64,000 nucleotides of DNA from Sphingomonas piscis (GTDB lineage: Bacteria; Pseudomonadota; Alphaproteobacteria; Sphingomonadales; Sphingomonadaceae): positions 1,701,501-1,765,500 of the forward strand of contig NZ_CP049869.1 of assembly GCF_011300455.1 (NCBI RefSeq), written 5' to 3'. The position numbers and the translations under genes were made by a program. The notes beneath the pieces were generated by a model, which did not search any database, had not been told where the DNA came from, and was given only the letters and a program-made list of their open reading frames with translations. Positions 36,289 to 48,242 of this stretch are shown in pieces (position 1 is the first letter of the stretch; each line of letters opens with the position of its first letter).

Positions 36289-36738
36289 CTACGAGGGGCG
36301 CAGATTTCCGAATTGCTCGCGGAAACCGTCCACGTCGCCGCTCGCCAGAAATCGTGCCTGGTCGCGCACGCGGTCGCGCTGAAGTCGCCCGCGAAAGGTA
36401 CCGAGCTTCTCGTCCAACGACGCCAGCTGCGCGTCGTCAAGCTCGGCAACGTCGGCAAAGCTGTGCAGGCCGTGCGCGTGCAGTAATTGGGCGAGCTTTG
36501 GACCAACGCCCTTCATCCGCTGAAAGTCGTCTGCGTCGGCTGGCGTTGCAGCCGAGACCGTGCCCGCTGGCGGCGGAGCAAGCGGCGATACATTTCTTGA
36601 AGCGACGTGCGGTCTAAGCGGCGTCTCGTCGCTAAGGCGTACCTTTTGCCGCGGGCGAAAGAGAAGAAAGCCTAGGATGACGCCGATCAGGACGGCGACA
36701 ATGACGAAAGGCAGATAGTCGGGGTTCAGGAGATCCAT
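36289..36738 (-). CDS. Membrane-anchored helix-hairpin-helix protein
   Basis: A 149-residue protein: one N-terminal transmembrane segment (PFVIVAVLIGVILGFLLF), a Pro-rich linker, and a C-terminal helix-hairpin-helix unit (FQRMKGVGPKLAQLLHAHGL). The soluble part may bind DNA or a protein. The start overlaps the stop of the preceding membrane-protein gene. It is the third gene of a purD-led operon. The function is unknown. Confidence 0.75.
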   Translation of the reverse strand: MDLLNPDYLPFVIVAVLIGVILGFLLFRPRQKVRLSDETPLRPHVASRNVSPLAPPPAGTVSAATPADADDFQRMKGVGPKLAQLLHAHGLHSFADVAELDDAQLASLDEKLGTFRGRLQRDRVRDQARFLASGDVDGFREQFGNLRPS

Positions 36739-37301
36739 CACCAGTTCCAGTAAGAATTGACGCGTCGGCGCAGCTCGACGATCCACGAGAAGAAGAGACC
36801 CACGGCGAATGCCGCAAGGCTCAGCAGCGCCGCCTCAACGAACAATGGCAGGTCGAACCCGCGAGCCTGATCGTTCCACCGAACCCGGCTAACACCTGGA
36901 AGCTCTCGAAACAGGCGGACGAAGCCGTCCTTCTGGAACTCATTGGCGGACCCTGAGACGATCAGGGTCCGGCTGAGCGGGGTGCGGCCGAGCTTGGCCG
37001 TAAACTCCGGCGTGTCGACGCGCTTCAGCTCGTCGGCGGCCGCTGTCTCCACCTTGCCCGCAAACCTGCTTCCGCCACCCAGCGGCCAGTGCCAGGCGGC
37101 GACGAGAAACAGCGCGGCCGCCCCTCCGATCCCGAGCATTTTCCTTTTCTGGTGCCGGTAAGCGAGATTAGCCGCAGCAACGTCGGCCGCCGACAATTCG
37201 TCCGACAGCTTTCGCTGGCGAAACCCGACGCGGCCGGCCAGAATGCCGACGATAAGGGTCGCGAGAACCACCGGCCAGTAGACTGTCCATAGCACCGTCA
37301 T
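36738..37301 (-). CDS. Hypothetical membrane protein
   Basis: A 187-residue protein with three hydrophobic segments (near the start, about residues 55-70, and near the end: ALLSLAAFAVGLFFSWIV). The middle part has a strand-rich LSRTLIVSGSANEFQKDGFV region that recalls OmpA/BON-like periplasmic folds. Its ATG follows the purD TGA directly, and its stop overlaps the next gene, so the three are one operon. No family recognised. Confidence 0.68.
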   Translation of the reverse strand: MTVLWTVYWPVVLATLIVGILAGRVGFRQRKLSDELSAADVAAANLAYRHQKRKMLGIGGAAALFLVAAWHWPLGGGSRFAGKVETAAADELKRVDTPEFTAKLGRTPLSRTLIVSGSANEFQKDGFVRLFRELPGVSRVRWNDQARGFDLPLFVEAALLSLAAFAVGLFFSWIVELRRRVNSYWNW

Positions 37302-38561
37302 TCAGGCGCTCTCCCGCTGAAGTTCGCGCCAGCCGATGTCGCGCCGGCAGAAGCCCTGATCATAGCGGACCTCATCAACCCCGCGGTAGGCACGGGCTCG
37401 CGCCTCGGCGAAGCTGTCGGCAACCGCAGTTACCGCAAGCACCCGCCCGCCGCTCGCGACCAGTTCACCCCCCGACAATGACGTGCCGGCCTGGAAAACG
37501 GTGACGCCCTCGATCCGCTCGGCCTCCTCCAGGCCCGCGATGCCGCCGCCGGGGGCAGGCGTGCCCGGATAGCCGTCGGCGGCGATGACGACCGTAACGG
37601 CATGTTGCTTGGACAAGGCGGGCGGCGGAGCCTGATGCAGCCGACCCGTGGCGGTGGCGAGCAACAAGGCGGCAAGATCGCCTTCGACCAACGGCATGAT
37701 CGCCTGGCACTCGGGATCGCCGAACCGAACGTTATATTCGATGAGCTTGGGCCCTTCGTCGGTCAGCATAAGGCCGGCGTACAGAATTCCCGAGAATGGT
37801 GTTCCCGCCGCCACCATCGCCCGAGCCGTCGGCCTGACGACCTCTTCAATGGCGCGACGCTCAAGCGCCGGGCTAAGCACTGGAGCAGGGGCATAAGCGC
37901 CCATCCCGCCGGTGTTGGGACCCGTGTCGCCTTCGCCGACCCGCTTATGGTCCTGCGCCGATGCCAGCGGAACCACGACCTCGCCATCGACCAGCGCGAA
38001 CAGGCTGGCTTCTTCGCCTTGCAGGAATTCCTCGATGACCATTGGCCCGTCGCCGGCGCGGCGGATCGCTTGCTCCGCCTCCTCGCGACTCGCAGCCACG
38101 GTCACGCCCTTCCCGGCAGCAAGACCATCGGCCTTGACGACCACCGGGGCACAGAAAGATTCCAGGGCGGCGAGCGCGTCGGAGACCCGTTCAACCCGCA
38201 CATAATCGGCGGTTGGGATCCCGTTCGCTTTGCAAAGATCCTTGGTGAAGCCCTTGGACCCCTCGAGCTGGGCCGCTGCGGAGCTTGGTCCGAACACGGC
38301 AAACCCTGACGCGCGAAGGCGGTCGGAAACTCCGGCCACCAGCGGCGCCTCCGGCCCGATCACGACCAGGTCGGCAGCAATCTGGTTCGCGAGTGTTTCA
38401 ACCGCTTGCGGATCGCACGGATCGACAGCAACGCATTCCGCCCAGCGCGCAATGCCCGGATTGCCAGGCGCGGCGACAAGACGGTCGCAACTGGGCGATT
38501 GCCTCAGCCGCCACGCCAGCGCATCTTCCCGTCCGCCCGAGCCCAGAAGCAGGATGTTCAT
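37302..38561 (-). CDS. purD: Phosphoribosylamine-glycine ligase
   Basis: A 419-residue ATP-grasp enzyme of purine synthesis. It begins [20 protein letters not shown], then [34 protein letters not shown], and [18 protein letters not shown], all GARS hallmarks. It ligates glycine to phosphoribosylamine. I start at 38561; the frame is open upstream but lies over xseA. Its ATG and that of the divergent xseA share two bases in a CATG. Confidence 0.95.
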   Translation of the reverse strand: MNILLLGSGGREDALAWRLRQSPSCDRLVAAPGNPGIARWAECVAVDPCDPQAVETLANQIAADLVVIGPEAPLVAGVSDRLRASGFAVFGPSSAAAQLEGSKGFTKDLCKANGIPTADYVRVERVSDALAALESFCAPVVVKADGLAAGKGVTVAASREEAEQAIRRAGDGPMVIEEFLQGEEASLFALVDGEVVVPLASAQDHKRVGEGDTGPNTGGMGAYAPAPVLSPALERRAIEEVVRPTARAMVAAGTPFSGILYAGLMLTDEGPKLIEYNVRFGDPECQAIMPLVEGDLAALLLATATGRLHQAPPPALSKQHAVTVVIAADGYPGTPAPGGGIAGLEEAERIEGVTVFQAGTSLSGGELVASGGRVLAVTAVADSFAEARARAYRGVDEVRYDQGFCRRDIGWRELQRESA

Positions 38562-39963
38562 GAATTTTCCCGACAGTGATCGCGCTGGCCTGTTAGCGGA
38601 CGTGCCGCCCGGCGACAATTCGCCGCCGATGAGCGTCGGTGAGCTATCGGGCGCGCTGAAGCGGACCGTCGAGGCCGCGTTCGACAAAGTGCGCGTCCGG
38701 GGCGAGATCAGCGGGTTCAAGCGCCATGCGTCGGGCCACTGCTACTTCACGCTGAAGGATGACGCTGCCTGTATCGATGCCGTGATCTGGCGCGGCAACG
38801 CCGGCACGCTCGCCTTCCGACCGGAAGATGGCGCCGAGGTCATCGCGACCGGCAAGCTGACAACCTACCCGGGCCGTTCCAAATATCAGATCGTCATCGA
38901 CCGGATGGAGCTTGCCGGAGAGGGGGCGCTGATGGCGCTGCTGGAGCGCCGGCGCAGAGCCTTGGCCGAACAAGGGCTGTTCGACGTCGCGCGCAAGCGG
39001 TCGTTGCCGTTCCTGCCGCGTGTGATCGGCGTTGTGACATCACCAACGGGCGCCGTGATCCGCGACATCCTCCACCGGCTGGAGGATCGTTGTCCAACAC
39101 GGGTAATCGTCTGGCCGGTGCCTGTCCAAGGCGAAGGCGCAGCCGCGAAGGTGGCGGCGGCAATCCGCGGCTTTGCGGAGTTTGCACCGGGCGGCGACCT
39201 GCCACGCCCTGACCTGTTGATCGTTGCTCGTGGCGGTGGGTCGATCGAGGATCTCTGGGCGTTCAACGAAGAAGAGGTGGTCCGCGCCGCAGCGGAGTCT
39301 CCGATACCCCTGATTTCCGCCGTCGGGCACGAAACGGACACCACTTTAATCGATCATGCATCAGACCGGCGTGCACCAACGCCGACGGCCGCCGCCGAGA
39401 TGGCCGTGCCGGTCCGGGCCGAACTCCTGGCGCAGCTCGCCGACCTGCAGCATCGCGGACGGTCATGCCTTTCGCGACACGTCGATCGTTCGCGCGAGCG
39501 CTTGGCGCTCACCGCGTGCCGCTGGCCCGAGCCGTCCGATCTCTTCGCTCCCGCCGCTCAGCGCGTGGACGAGCTTGGTGAGCGCTTGCCGCGCGCCCTG
39601 TCGGCGAGGGCAGGTCATGCACGGGCAGATTTGGCAGGAGTGGCGCCGCGCCTCCGCCATCAATTGTTGCTCGACCGGGTCACGCGAGGGCATGAACGGC
39701 TAGGCGCAATGTGGGCCATGGCCGAGCTTGCTCATCCCGAGCGGCCGCTAAGGCGCGGGTTCGTCCGGGTGACCGACGGCGCCGGCGCAACCGTGACCGC
39801 CGCCGCAGCCGCCCGCACATCGGGGAGCCTCAGCCTTCACTTCGCCGACGGTGCGGTTCAGGCGACGGTAGAAGGGGAGGCTCGTCCCGCCCGTCTTGAG
39901 CGAACCCGGGCGAAACCCTATGTCGCGCCGCAGCCCGGACTGTTCGACGGCGCGGAGGAGTAG
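38560..39963 (+). CDS. xseA: Exodeoxyribonuclease VII large subunit
   Basis: XseA of 467 residues: the OB-fold region [14 protein letters not shown] with [17 protein letters not shown], then the catalytic domain with [40 protein letters not shown] and [14 protein letters not shown]. The small subunit XseB is not nearby. The start at 38560 overlaps the purD ATG; an internal ATG at 38629 would shorten a region that is usually present. It is followed after three bases by a DUF2093 gene. Confidence 0.93.
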   Translation: MNFPDSDRAGLLADVPPGDNSPPMSVGELSGALKRTVEAAFDKVRVRGEISGFKRHASGHCYFTLKDDAACIDAVIWRGNAGTLAFRPEDGAEVIATGKLTTYPGRSKYQIVIDRMELAGEGALMALLERRRRALAEQGLFDVARKRSLPFLPRVIGVVTSPTGAVIRDILHRLEDRCPTRVIVWPVPVQGEGAAAKVAAAIRGFAEFAPGGDLPRPDLLIVARGGGSIEDLWAFNEEEVVRAAAESPIPLISAVGHETDTTLIDHASDRRAPTPTAAAEMAVPVRAELLAQLADLQHRGRSCLSRHVDRSRERLALTACRWPEPSDLFAPAAQRVDELGERLPRALSARAGHARADLAGVAPRLRHQLLLDRVTRGHERLGAMWAMAELAHPERPLRRGFVRVTDGAGATVTAAAAARTSGSLSLHFADGAVQATVEGEARPARLERTRAKPYVAPQPGLFDGAEE

Positions 39964-39966
39964 ACC

Positions 39967-40176
39967 ATGTTGATGACTGGAGCGGGGAGGGAGGCTAAGC
40001 TGCACTATCTCGCCGGCACTTTTCGCGTGCTCTCCTCCGGCGATCATGTCGTCTGCGCTGTTAGCGGTCGCCGCATTCCGCTTCAGGAACTACGCTACTG
40101 GAGTGTTGCGCGGCAGGAACCATATGCCGATGCCGCCGCCAGTCTGAGGGCCGAGCAAGCCGCTTCCGGGGAATAA
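39967..40176 (+). CDS. DUF2093 family protein
   Basis: A 69-residue protein with GDHVVCAVSGRRIPLQELRY and WSVARQEPYADA, the core of DUF2093, a small alphaproteobacterial family often located beside xseA. It starts three bases after xseA and should be co-translated. The function is unknown. Confidence 0.85.
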   Translation: MLMTGAGREAKLHYLAGTFRVLSSGDHVVCAVSGRRIPLQELRYWSVARQEPYADAAASLRAEQAASGE

Positions 40177-40181
40177 AAAAA

Positions 40182-40195
40182 CCTGCCGCGGCAGG
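40182..40195. terminator. Short GC palindrome after the DUF2093 gene
   Basis: CCTGCCG/CGGCAGG is a perfect palindrome six bases after the DUF2093 stop, flanked by an A-run before and CCCTT after. It can form a short stem near the end of the xseA transcript. The T-run is on the minus strand, where no gene needs it, so it is probably a weak plus-strand terminator. Confidence 0.5.
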
Positions 40196-40226
40196 CCCTT
40201 AGAAAACAAAATGGGATCCCAAACGC

Positions 40227-40250
40227 ACCTGTGTTTTTGATGACACAGGT
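40227..40250 (+). promoter_or_regulatory. Hairpin in the upstream region of the TonB receptor gene
   Basis: ACCTGTGT (40227-40234) and ACACAGGT (40243-40250) form an 8-bp stem with an 8-base loop, about 145 bases before the receptor start. It could be a terminator for the upstream genes, an operator, or part of the receptor leader. The sequence does not decide. Confidence 0.4.
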
Positions 40251-40393
40251 CGACTGTCATTTTGTTCAGAAGTGTTACCGCTCGATTGCACCTGCAGCAA
40301 TTTTCGGAATACGGACATCCATTGCCATTCGCCACTTATGGCGGTTGGTGTCTGATGGCGTCGGCCCCCCGACGCCAGCATGAGGGGAACGAC

Positions 40394-42520
40394 ATGAAGA
40401 AATCCATCCTTCGCGCCAGCTCCGCACTCCGTGCGGTGGCGTTTATCGGCGCGGGTGCAACTACGGCGTTTATTGCCGCCACGCCCGCGGCTGCTCAGCA
40501 GGACTACACTCGCGGCTCCATTGAAGGCCGCGTCACGAACGAAGCTGGCCAGCCTCTTAGCGGCGCGACGGTTACGCTGCGCTCCAACGAGCAGGGCTTT
40601 GGACGCACCGTCACCGCTGGCGCCGACGGTCGCTTTCAGTTCAACCAGCTGCCGACCGGCTCGTACACCGTTACGATTCGCGGATCTGCCGGTGAGATCG
40701 TCAACGATCCTGCCGTCAACGTTGTCGCGGGTAAGTCCTCGAACTTCGAGTACACCGCCGTTGCAGGTAACACTGGAGCTGTTGAAGGCGAAGCGACTCC
40801 GGAAGCTACCGCTGGTGGCGGCGGCTCCATCGTCGTCACCGGCCGTCGTCGCCAGGTCAACGACCTCGGCTCGACCACGACCGGCCTCAGCATCGACGTG
40901 GCTCGCCTCGTCGAGAACGTTCCCGTTCCCCGCACCCAGAGCGGCCTGATCCTGCTCGCTCCGGGCACCAACTCCGGCGACGCCCAGTTCGCGGACTGCA
41001 CCGACTGCGTCAGCTTCGGCGGCGCAACGATCGCCGAGAACAGCTATTACGTGAACGGCCTCAACACCACCAACTTCCGCACCATGGTTGGCAACAGCCT
41101 GGTGCCGTTCGAGTTCTACCGTACCTTTGACGTCCGTACGGGCGGCTGGACGGCAGAATTCGGCCGCGCGCTTGGTGGCGTGACTTCCGCCGTTACAAAG
41201 TCCGGTTCCAACAACTTTGAGACTGGTGCGGTCATTACGTACAACCCCAGCTGGGGCTACTCGCACGCGCCGAACACCTTCCTGAACACGAATGGTGATC
41301 TCAAGCAGCGCAACGACAACGACTTTGACGAAAACGTCACCGCGAACTTCTATGCTTCGGGTGCGATCATCAGGGACCGCCTGTTCTTCTACGGCCTCTT
41401 CTCGCCGCGCTACGATCGCCAGGACGACACCAGCGTTTCCGGTGGTTTCCGCTTCAAGTCGAAGTCCACGACGCCATTCTACGGCTTCAAGCTCGACGCG
41501 ATTCCGATCGACGGTCACCGTCTCGAAGGAACGATGTGGTCGGACGACCGCACCATCTACACCGACTACCTTCCGGTTGACAGCGATGGCGTGGTCACGG
41601 GCGCCAGCATCGGCCGTGAGAAGAACCGAATCGGCGGCAAGAACTGGATTGGTCAATACACCGGCCAGTTCACCGACTTCTTCACTCTGTCGCTTCTTTA
41701 TGGTCGCAACAACTATCGTCGTCAGGACGTCGTCAGCGGATCGCCCGTTCCGATTCTGCAGTCGACCCTTCTCGGTACCCTGACCACGGCTCCGGGTTCG
41801 GGCGTGCCGATTGCTCCGACCGACGGCAAGGATCGTCGTACGGTGTATCGTGCCGACGCGGACGTCTACGTCAACGCGCTCGGCCGTCACCACTTCCGGT
41901 TCGGTGTGGACCAGGAGAACTTGGAGTCGGAGGAGAACACCTTCTACACCGGTGATCGCATCTATCGTTTCACGCCGACGTACATTCGCACTCGTACCTA
42001 CCTCAACCAGGGCGGGTTCGAATCGAAGCAGCGCGCTTACTACATCCAGGACAGCTGGGACCTCTTCAACGAGCGCCTCAACCTGAACCTGGGTCTGCGC
42101 AACGACAACTATAAGAACTACAGCATCGAAGGCATCAAGTTTATCGAGATGAAGAACCAGTGGGCTCCGCGCCTGGGTGCTTCGTTCGACGTCTTTGGTG
42201 ACAAGAACACCAAGATCAACGCGTTCTACGGCAAGTACTATCTTGGCGTTCCGACGAACACGAACATTCGTCTTGGCGGCGCTGAGACCTTCTACGAGCA
42301 GCGCTTCAATTACGCGACTGGTGTAAGTGGTGCGGTGTTCGATCCGGAGACGGGCATCCCGATCGGTCAGGGCTTCGATAACAACGGAGCTCCGCTACTC
42401 GGCACTGTCCGCGCGGGTTCGGCCTGTCCCCGTTCGGACCTGGCGCAGGCTCCACCTGCCAGACGGTCTTCTCTGATGGTTCCGCAGGACCGACTGACAC
42501 GCTTGTTGCTGAAGATCTGA
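40394..42520 (+). CDS. TonB-dependent receptor, N-terminal part (frameshifted)
   Basis: A signal peptide (to about residue 35, ATPAAAQQ) is followed by a carboxypeptidase-regulatory-like domain (RGSIEGRVTNEAGQPLSGAT) and a TonB plug with the usual IVVTGRRRQVNDLG lead. Then come outer-membrane barrel strands. After GTVRAGS the frame runs into unrelated residues and stops at 42520. One extra base in the GGG run at 42415-42417 continues into the frame of 42526-43656, giving a receptor of about 1088 residues. The ligand is unknown; Oar-like receptors are diverse. ATG 40394 has GAGGGGA upstream. Confidence 0.92.
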   Translation: MKKSILRASSALRAVAFIGAGATTAFIAATPAAAQQDYTRGSIEGRVTNEAGQPLSGATVTLRSNEQGFGRTVTAGADGRFQFNQLPTGSYTVTIRGSAGEIVNDPAVNVVAGKSSNFEYTAVAGNTGAVEGEATPEATAGGGGSIVVTGRRRQVNDLGSTTTGLSIDVARLVENVPVPRTQSGLILLAPGTNSGDAQFADCTDCVSFGGATIAENSYYVNGLNTTNFRTMVGNSLVPFEFYRTFDVRTGGWTAEFGRALGGVTSAVTKSGSNNFETGAVITYNPSWGYSHAPNTFLNTNGDLKQRNDNDFDENVTANFYASGAIIRDRLFFYGLFSPRYDRQDDTSVSGGFRFKSKSTTPFYGFKLDAIPIDGHRLEGTMWSDDRTIYTDYLPVDSDGVVTGASIGREKNRIGGKNWIGQYTGQFTDFFTLSLLYGRNNYRRQDVVSGSPVPILQSTLLGTLTTAPGSGVPIAPTDGKDRRTVYRADADVYVNALGRHHFRFGVDQENLESEENTFYTGDRIYRFTPTYIRTRTYLNQGGFESKQRAYYIQDSWDLFNERLNLNLGLRNDNYKNYSIEGIKFIEMKNQWAPRLGASFDVFGDKNTKINAFYGKYYLGVPTNTNIRLGGAETFYEQRFNYATGVSGAVFDPETGIPIGQGFDNNGAPLLGTVRAGSACPRSDLAQAPPARRSSLMVPQDRLTRLLLKI

Positions 42521-42525
42521 AGCCG

Positions 42526-43656
42526 ATGTTCCAGAACGAGTTCATCTTCGGTGTTACGCACCGGATGGACGACTGGACCTTTGGTGTTCGCCACATCCGC
42601 CGTAACCTCAAGAGTGCTCTGGAAGACGTCGCCATCGACGCCGCCGTGCTCGAATATTGCGATCGCGAAGGCATCGCCGGCTGCGAAGACGTGTTCTACG
42701 GCTTCCACCAGTATGTGCTCGCCAATCCGGGTTCGGACATCACCGTCCGTCTCGATGGCGATTGCTCGGTGGACCCGCGTCAGTGCGAAGTGGTCACCCT
42801 CTCGGCTGACGACCTTGGCTATCCGAAGCCGGTTCGTAAGTACCGCGCGCTCGAGTTCCTCGTGAACAAGGCGTTCAACGGCCGCTATGGCTTCGACTTC
42901 AGCTACACCTGGCAGAAGGTTCGTGGTAACTACGAAGGCAGCGTCAAATCCGACAACAACCAGGACGACGCCGGCCTGACGCAGGACTTCGACCAGCCCG
43001 GTCTGACCGACGGTGCCTACGGCATCCTGGCCAACGAGCGGAAGCACACCTTCAAGTTCTTCGGTTCGTACAAGCCGACGGATTGGTTGACACTCGGAAC
43101 GAACATCACCGTTCAGTCCCCGCGTAACTTCTCCTGTATCGGTGTTCACCCGACGGACGTGTTCGCTCAGGGCTACAGCGCGGCATCGTTCTTCTGCGCC
43201 AATCCGCTCGGCAACGGCGGTTCGACGGACAGTGTTCAGGTTAACCGGGGTACCGCATTCAAGGGCCGCTGGTTCAAGAATGTGGACTTGGGTGCACAGT
43301 TCCAGCTGCCGGGGGCGCTCAGCCGCTCGTCGATCCGCGTCGATGTGTTCAACGTCTTCAACATGAAGTCGAAGCTCGACTTCGTTGAATTCGGCGAGAA
43401 CGACGACGGTTCGCTCCGTGACGACTACCGCCTGGTGACCGGATATCAGGCTCCGCGGTCACTTCGCTTCACCTTGGCCCTGCGCTTCGGTGGTGCCTCG
43501 TCGGCTCCGGCGCCGGTTGTGGAAGCTCCGCTTCCGCCGGCACCTCCGGCGACGCAGACCTGCTCGGACGGGTCGGTGATCGACGCTACGGCAGTCTGCC
43601 CGGTTCCGGCTCCGCCGGCTCCGCCGGCAGCCGAGCCGGCTGGCGAGCGCGGCTAA
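42526..43656 (+). CDS. TonB-dependent receptor, C-terminal part (frameshifted)
   Basis: This frame continues the barrel (MFQNEFIFGVTHRMDDWTFG, then FDFSYTWQKVRGNYEGS). It closes the receptor with strand SLRFTLALRFGG and an unusual Pro/Ala-rich tail of about 50 residues containing TQTCSDGSVIDATAVCP. Coding sense continues upstream of the ATG at 42526 to about 42418, so that ATG is not a true start. A strong terminator follows the stop. Together with the previous entry it is one gene. Confidence 0.9.
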   Translation: MFQNEFIFGVTHRMDDWTFGVRHIRRNLKSALEDVAIDAAVLEYCDREGIAGCEDVFYGFHQYVLANPGSDITVRLDGDCSVDPRQCEVVTLSADDLGYPKPVRKYRALEFLVNKAFNGRYGFDFSYTWQKVRGNYEGSVKSDNNQDDAGLTQDFDQPGLTDGAYGILANERKHTFKFFGSYKPTDWLTLGTNITVQSPRNFSCIGVHPTDVFAQGYSAASFFCANPLGNGGSTDSVQVNRGTAFKGRWFKNVDLGAQFQLPGALSRSSIRVDVFNVFNMKSKLDFVEFGENDDGSLRDDYRLVTGYQAPRSLRFTLALRFGGASSAPAPVVEAPLPPAPPATQTCSDGSVIDATAVCPVPAPPAPPAAEPAGERG

Positions 43657-43675
43657 GCAGCCAACGCGAAAAGAG

Positions 43676-43706
43676 GGGGAGGCAGGTCAACCTGCCTCCC
43701 CTTTTT
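43676..43706 (+). terminator. Rho-independent terminator after the TonB receptor gene
   Basis: GGGGAGGCAGGT pairs with ACCTGCCTCCCC (43676-43687 with 43690-43701) and is followed by TTTTT. The next gene starts only 14 bases later, so the sulfotransferase must use read-through or a promoter inside this region. Confidence 0.93.
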
Positions 43707-43719
43707 CGTTTCTGAAACA

Positions 43720-45174
43720 ATGGTGGTGAAATCCAACCCGCTCGAGTCACTTCGCGCCGCCCTGGTTTCCAGGAACCGTGAGCAGGTCAACTGCGCGGCC
43801 GGGGCGCTGATCAACGAACGGGCCGTGCTTGGCCGCACCTGGCAAAGCATCGCAGCCGCCCTGATCGCCAACGGGGAGTGCGGGCTTGCTATCAGCGCCG
43901 CCGATCGTCTGGTTGCGGATTTGGGAGGCGATTATTCGAGCCGTTACGCGGCGGCATATGTTCGATATCAGTGCGGCCGCGCGACCGATGCATGGGCGAT
44001 CCTGACCCAGGCCGCGTCATTCGGCGGTCCGAGTGGCCGGACGGAGCAGCTGTCGTACCTCAATTTCCGCGCTTCCCTTGCGCTACTTATCGGCGAAAAG
44101 GCGGAGGCTCGGCGGAGCGCTCAGGAGGCGCTTTCAATCGATCCGCGTTCCGGCCAAGCATGGCTGAGCTTGAGCGAAGTGGCGGATTTTCGCGGGCCTG
44201 ACTCGGCGGCGGCGGAGCAGCTTGAGAGTGCCTATCGCGCGGGCGCTTCTGCACCTGCAGAATCGGTCATGCTGCGCCAGGCCGCAGGGCGTGCTCGCCA
44301 TCAGTTGAAAGCATTCGTTTCTGCGTTCGAGGCATTCAAGGCGGCTGCCGATGACCAGATTCGAAGGATCGGAAGCGTGCCTCGACGCCGTGACCTCGTC
44401 GGCATATCAACCGGCTTCACGCCCGAACTGATTGGCACGGTGGCTGACCGCATCCACGTTCCGCATGACCGTGCGATTTTCGTCACCGGCTTGCCGCGGT
44501 CGGGCACCACGCTGGTTGAACAGATCCTCACCAGCCATTCCTCGGTCAACAACGGGGAGGAACTCGGCTTCTTCCGTATCATCGGCGAAGAGATCGGCGG
44601 GATTGACGCGGCGAGCTTCGTCCGATGGCTCGAACGCGGAAACGACCCCAACGATCTCGTTCGGCTTTACATGCATCTTGCGTCCGAGCGCTTCGGACCG
44701 GAGGGCCGCTTCGTGGACAAGACGGTGGAGGCGGGCAATTACATGGGCCTGCTGCTTGCCTTGTTTCCACATGCTCCGAAATTCTGGCTCCGGCGCGATC
44801 CCGCCGATAACGGATGGTCCGCGTTCCGGACCATGTTCGCCAAAGGTGTGACCTGGAGTTGGGACCTGGGAGACATCGGTCATCGGCTGTCGCAGGAGGA
44901 CCGCATTGCCGAATATTGGACCGCCGCTTCCGGTTCGATCAGCTTCGTGGACTATGCAGGACTAGTACGCGAACCACAGCGGCAGATCCCGCTGATCGCA
45001 GGCGCGGCCGGCCTCGACTTACAGCCATCGATGTTGAGCCCACATGAAACGCGCCGGACTGTTTCCAGCGCGAGCGTGAACCAGGTTCGTCAGCCCATCA
45101 ATCTTGAAGGTCTGGGAGTGGCCGATCCGTACCGGAAATGGCTCGGGCCGATGATCGAAGCCTACACGGGCTGA
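43720..45174 (+). CDS. TPR-containing sulfotransferase
   Basis: The N-terminal ~230 residues are helical repeats of TPR type (RSAQEALSIDPRSGQAWLSL). The C-terminal half is a sulfotransferase: the 5'-phosphosulfate loop FVTGLPRSGTTLVEQILTSH, then RFVDKTVEAGNYMGLL and KFWLRRDPADNGWSAF for the 3'-phosphate. It transfers sulfate from PAPS to a protein Tyr, glycan or small molecule; protein-tyrosine sulfotransferase-like proteins share this layout. It directly follows the TonB receptor. There is no signal peptide, so it acts in the cytoplasm. The acceptor is unknown. Confidence 0.87.
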   Translation: MVVKSNPLESLRAALVSRNREQVNCAAGALINERAVLGRTWQSIAAALIANGECGLAISAADRLVADLGGDYSSRYAAAYVRYQCGRATDAWAILTQAASFGGPSGRTEQLSYLNFRASLALLIGEKAEARRSAQEALSIDPRSGQAWLSLSEVADFRGPDSAAAEQLESAYRAGASAPAESVMLRQAAGRARHQLKAFVSAFEAFKAAADDQIRRIGSVPRRRDLVGISTGFTPELIGTVADRIHVPHDRAIFVTGLPRSGTTLVEQILTSHSSVNNGEELGFFRIIGEEIGGIDAASFVRWLERGNDPNDLVRLYMHLASERFGPEGRFVDKTVEAGNYMGLLLALFPHAPKFWLRRDPADNGWSAFRTMFAKGVTWSWDLGDIGHRLSQEDRIAEYWTAASGSISFVDYAGLVREPQRQIPLIAGAAGLDLQPSMLSPHETRRTVSSASVNQVRQPINLEGLGVADPYRKWLGPMIEAYTG

Positions 45175-45215
45175 CAGTCAGGACGGGTTCACGCCGCAAG
45201 CTCCATGACAGAAGG

Positions 45216-45577
45216 ATGATCAGCCGACTCACCCTCGCCGCCAGCACAGCCTTGTTGTGCGCCGTCCCCGCCACGTCTCAGCCACTGCCCCCGCAAGCCG
45301 CCATCCATCACGCCAACAACGGCGGTATTCGCGACTGGTATGCATCAAACGACGCGGGTCTTTACCTGCGCGACCGAACCAACCGCTGGTATTATGCGCA
45401 ATTCACCCATCGTTGCCCCGGCGTTCTCGATGGCATGACGGTCCTGTTCGATACGCACGGCGACCATCGTTTCGATCGTTCGTCAACCGTTCGCACCAAA
45501 ACGATGACCTGCGCGGTTCGCAGTCTCGTCCGGACTCAAGCGCCCGCTGAAAAGGGCGGGCGACACAACAACATCCG

Positions 45578-45581
<4 letters not shown>
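45216..45581 (+). CDS. Small secreted protein, DUF6491-like
   Basis: A 121-residue protein with a signal peptide ([20 protein letters not shown]). The mature part has [34 protein letters not shown] and a late Cys, a pattern I associate with the DUF6491 family, though not firmly. ATG 45216 is chosen because the signal peptide follows at once. It converges on clpB with a 4-base overlap. Confidence 0.62.
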
Positions 45582-48178
<2,597 letters not shown>

Positions 48179-48185
48179 TCAATCA

Positions 48186-48234
48186 CCCCTTGTGTTGAGC
48201 GCGATATGGTGTGGTATAACGGCAACACAAGGGG
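48186..48234 (-). promoter_or_regulatory. clpB control region: sigma-32-like promoter within a 12-bp inverted repeat
   Basis: On the minus strand CTTGTGT and CACCATAT, 13 bases apart, fit a sigma-32 promoter (CTTGAAA, CCCCATNT). The same stretch is bounded by a perfect inverted repeat CCCCTTGTGTTG/CAACACAAGGGG (48223-48234 and 48186-48197). The left arm contains the -35 element and the right arm holds AAGGGG, the clpB ribosome site, seven bases before ATG. Confidence 0.7.
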
Positions 48235-48242
48235 CTATTAAA

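Noticed and set aside
40199..41893. Open frame of 564 codons on the minus strand across the TonB receptor gene
   Set aside because: It is antisense to a clear receptor with signal peptide and plug domain, contains no recognisable motif, and reflects codon bias of the plus-strand gene.
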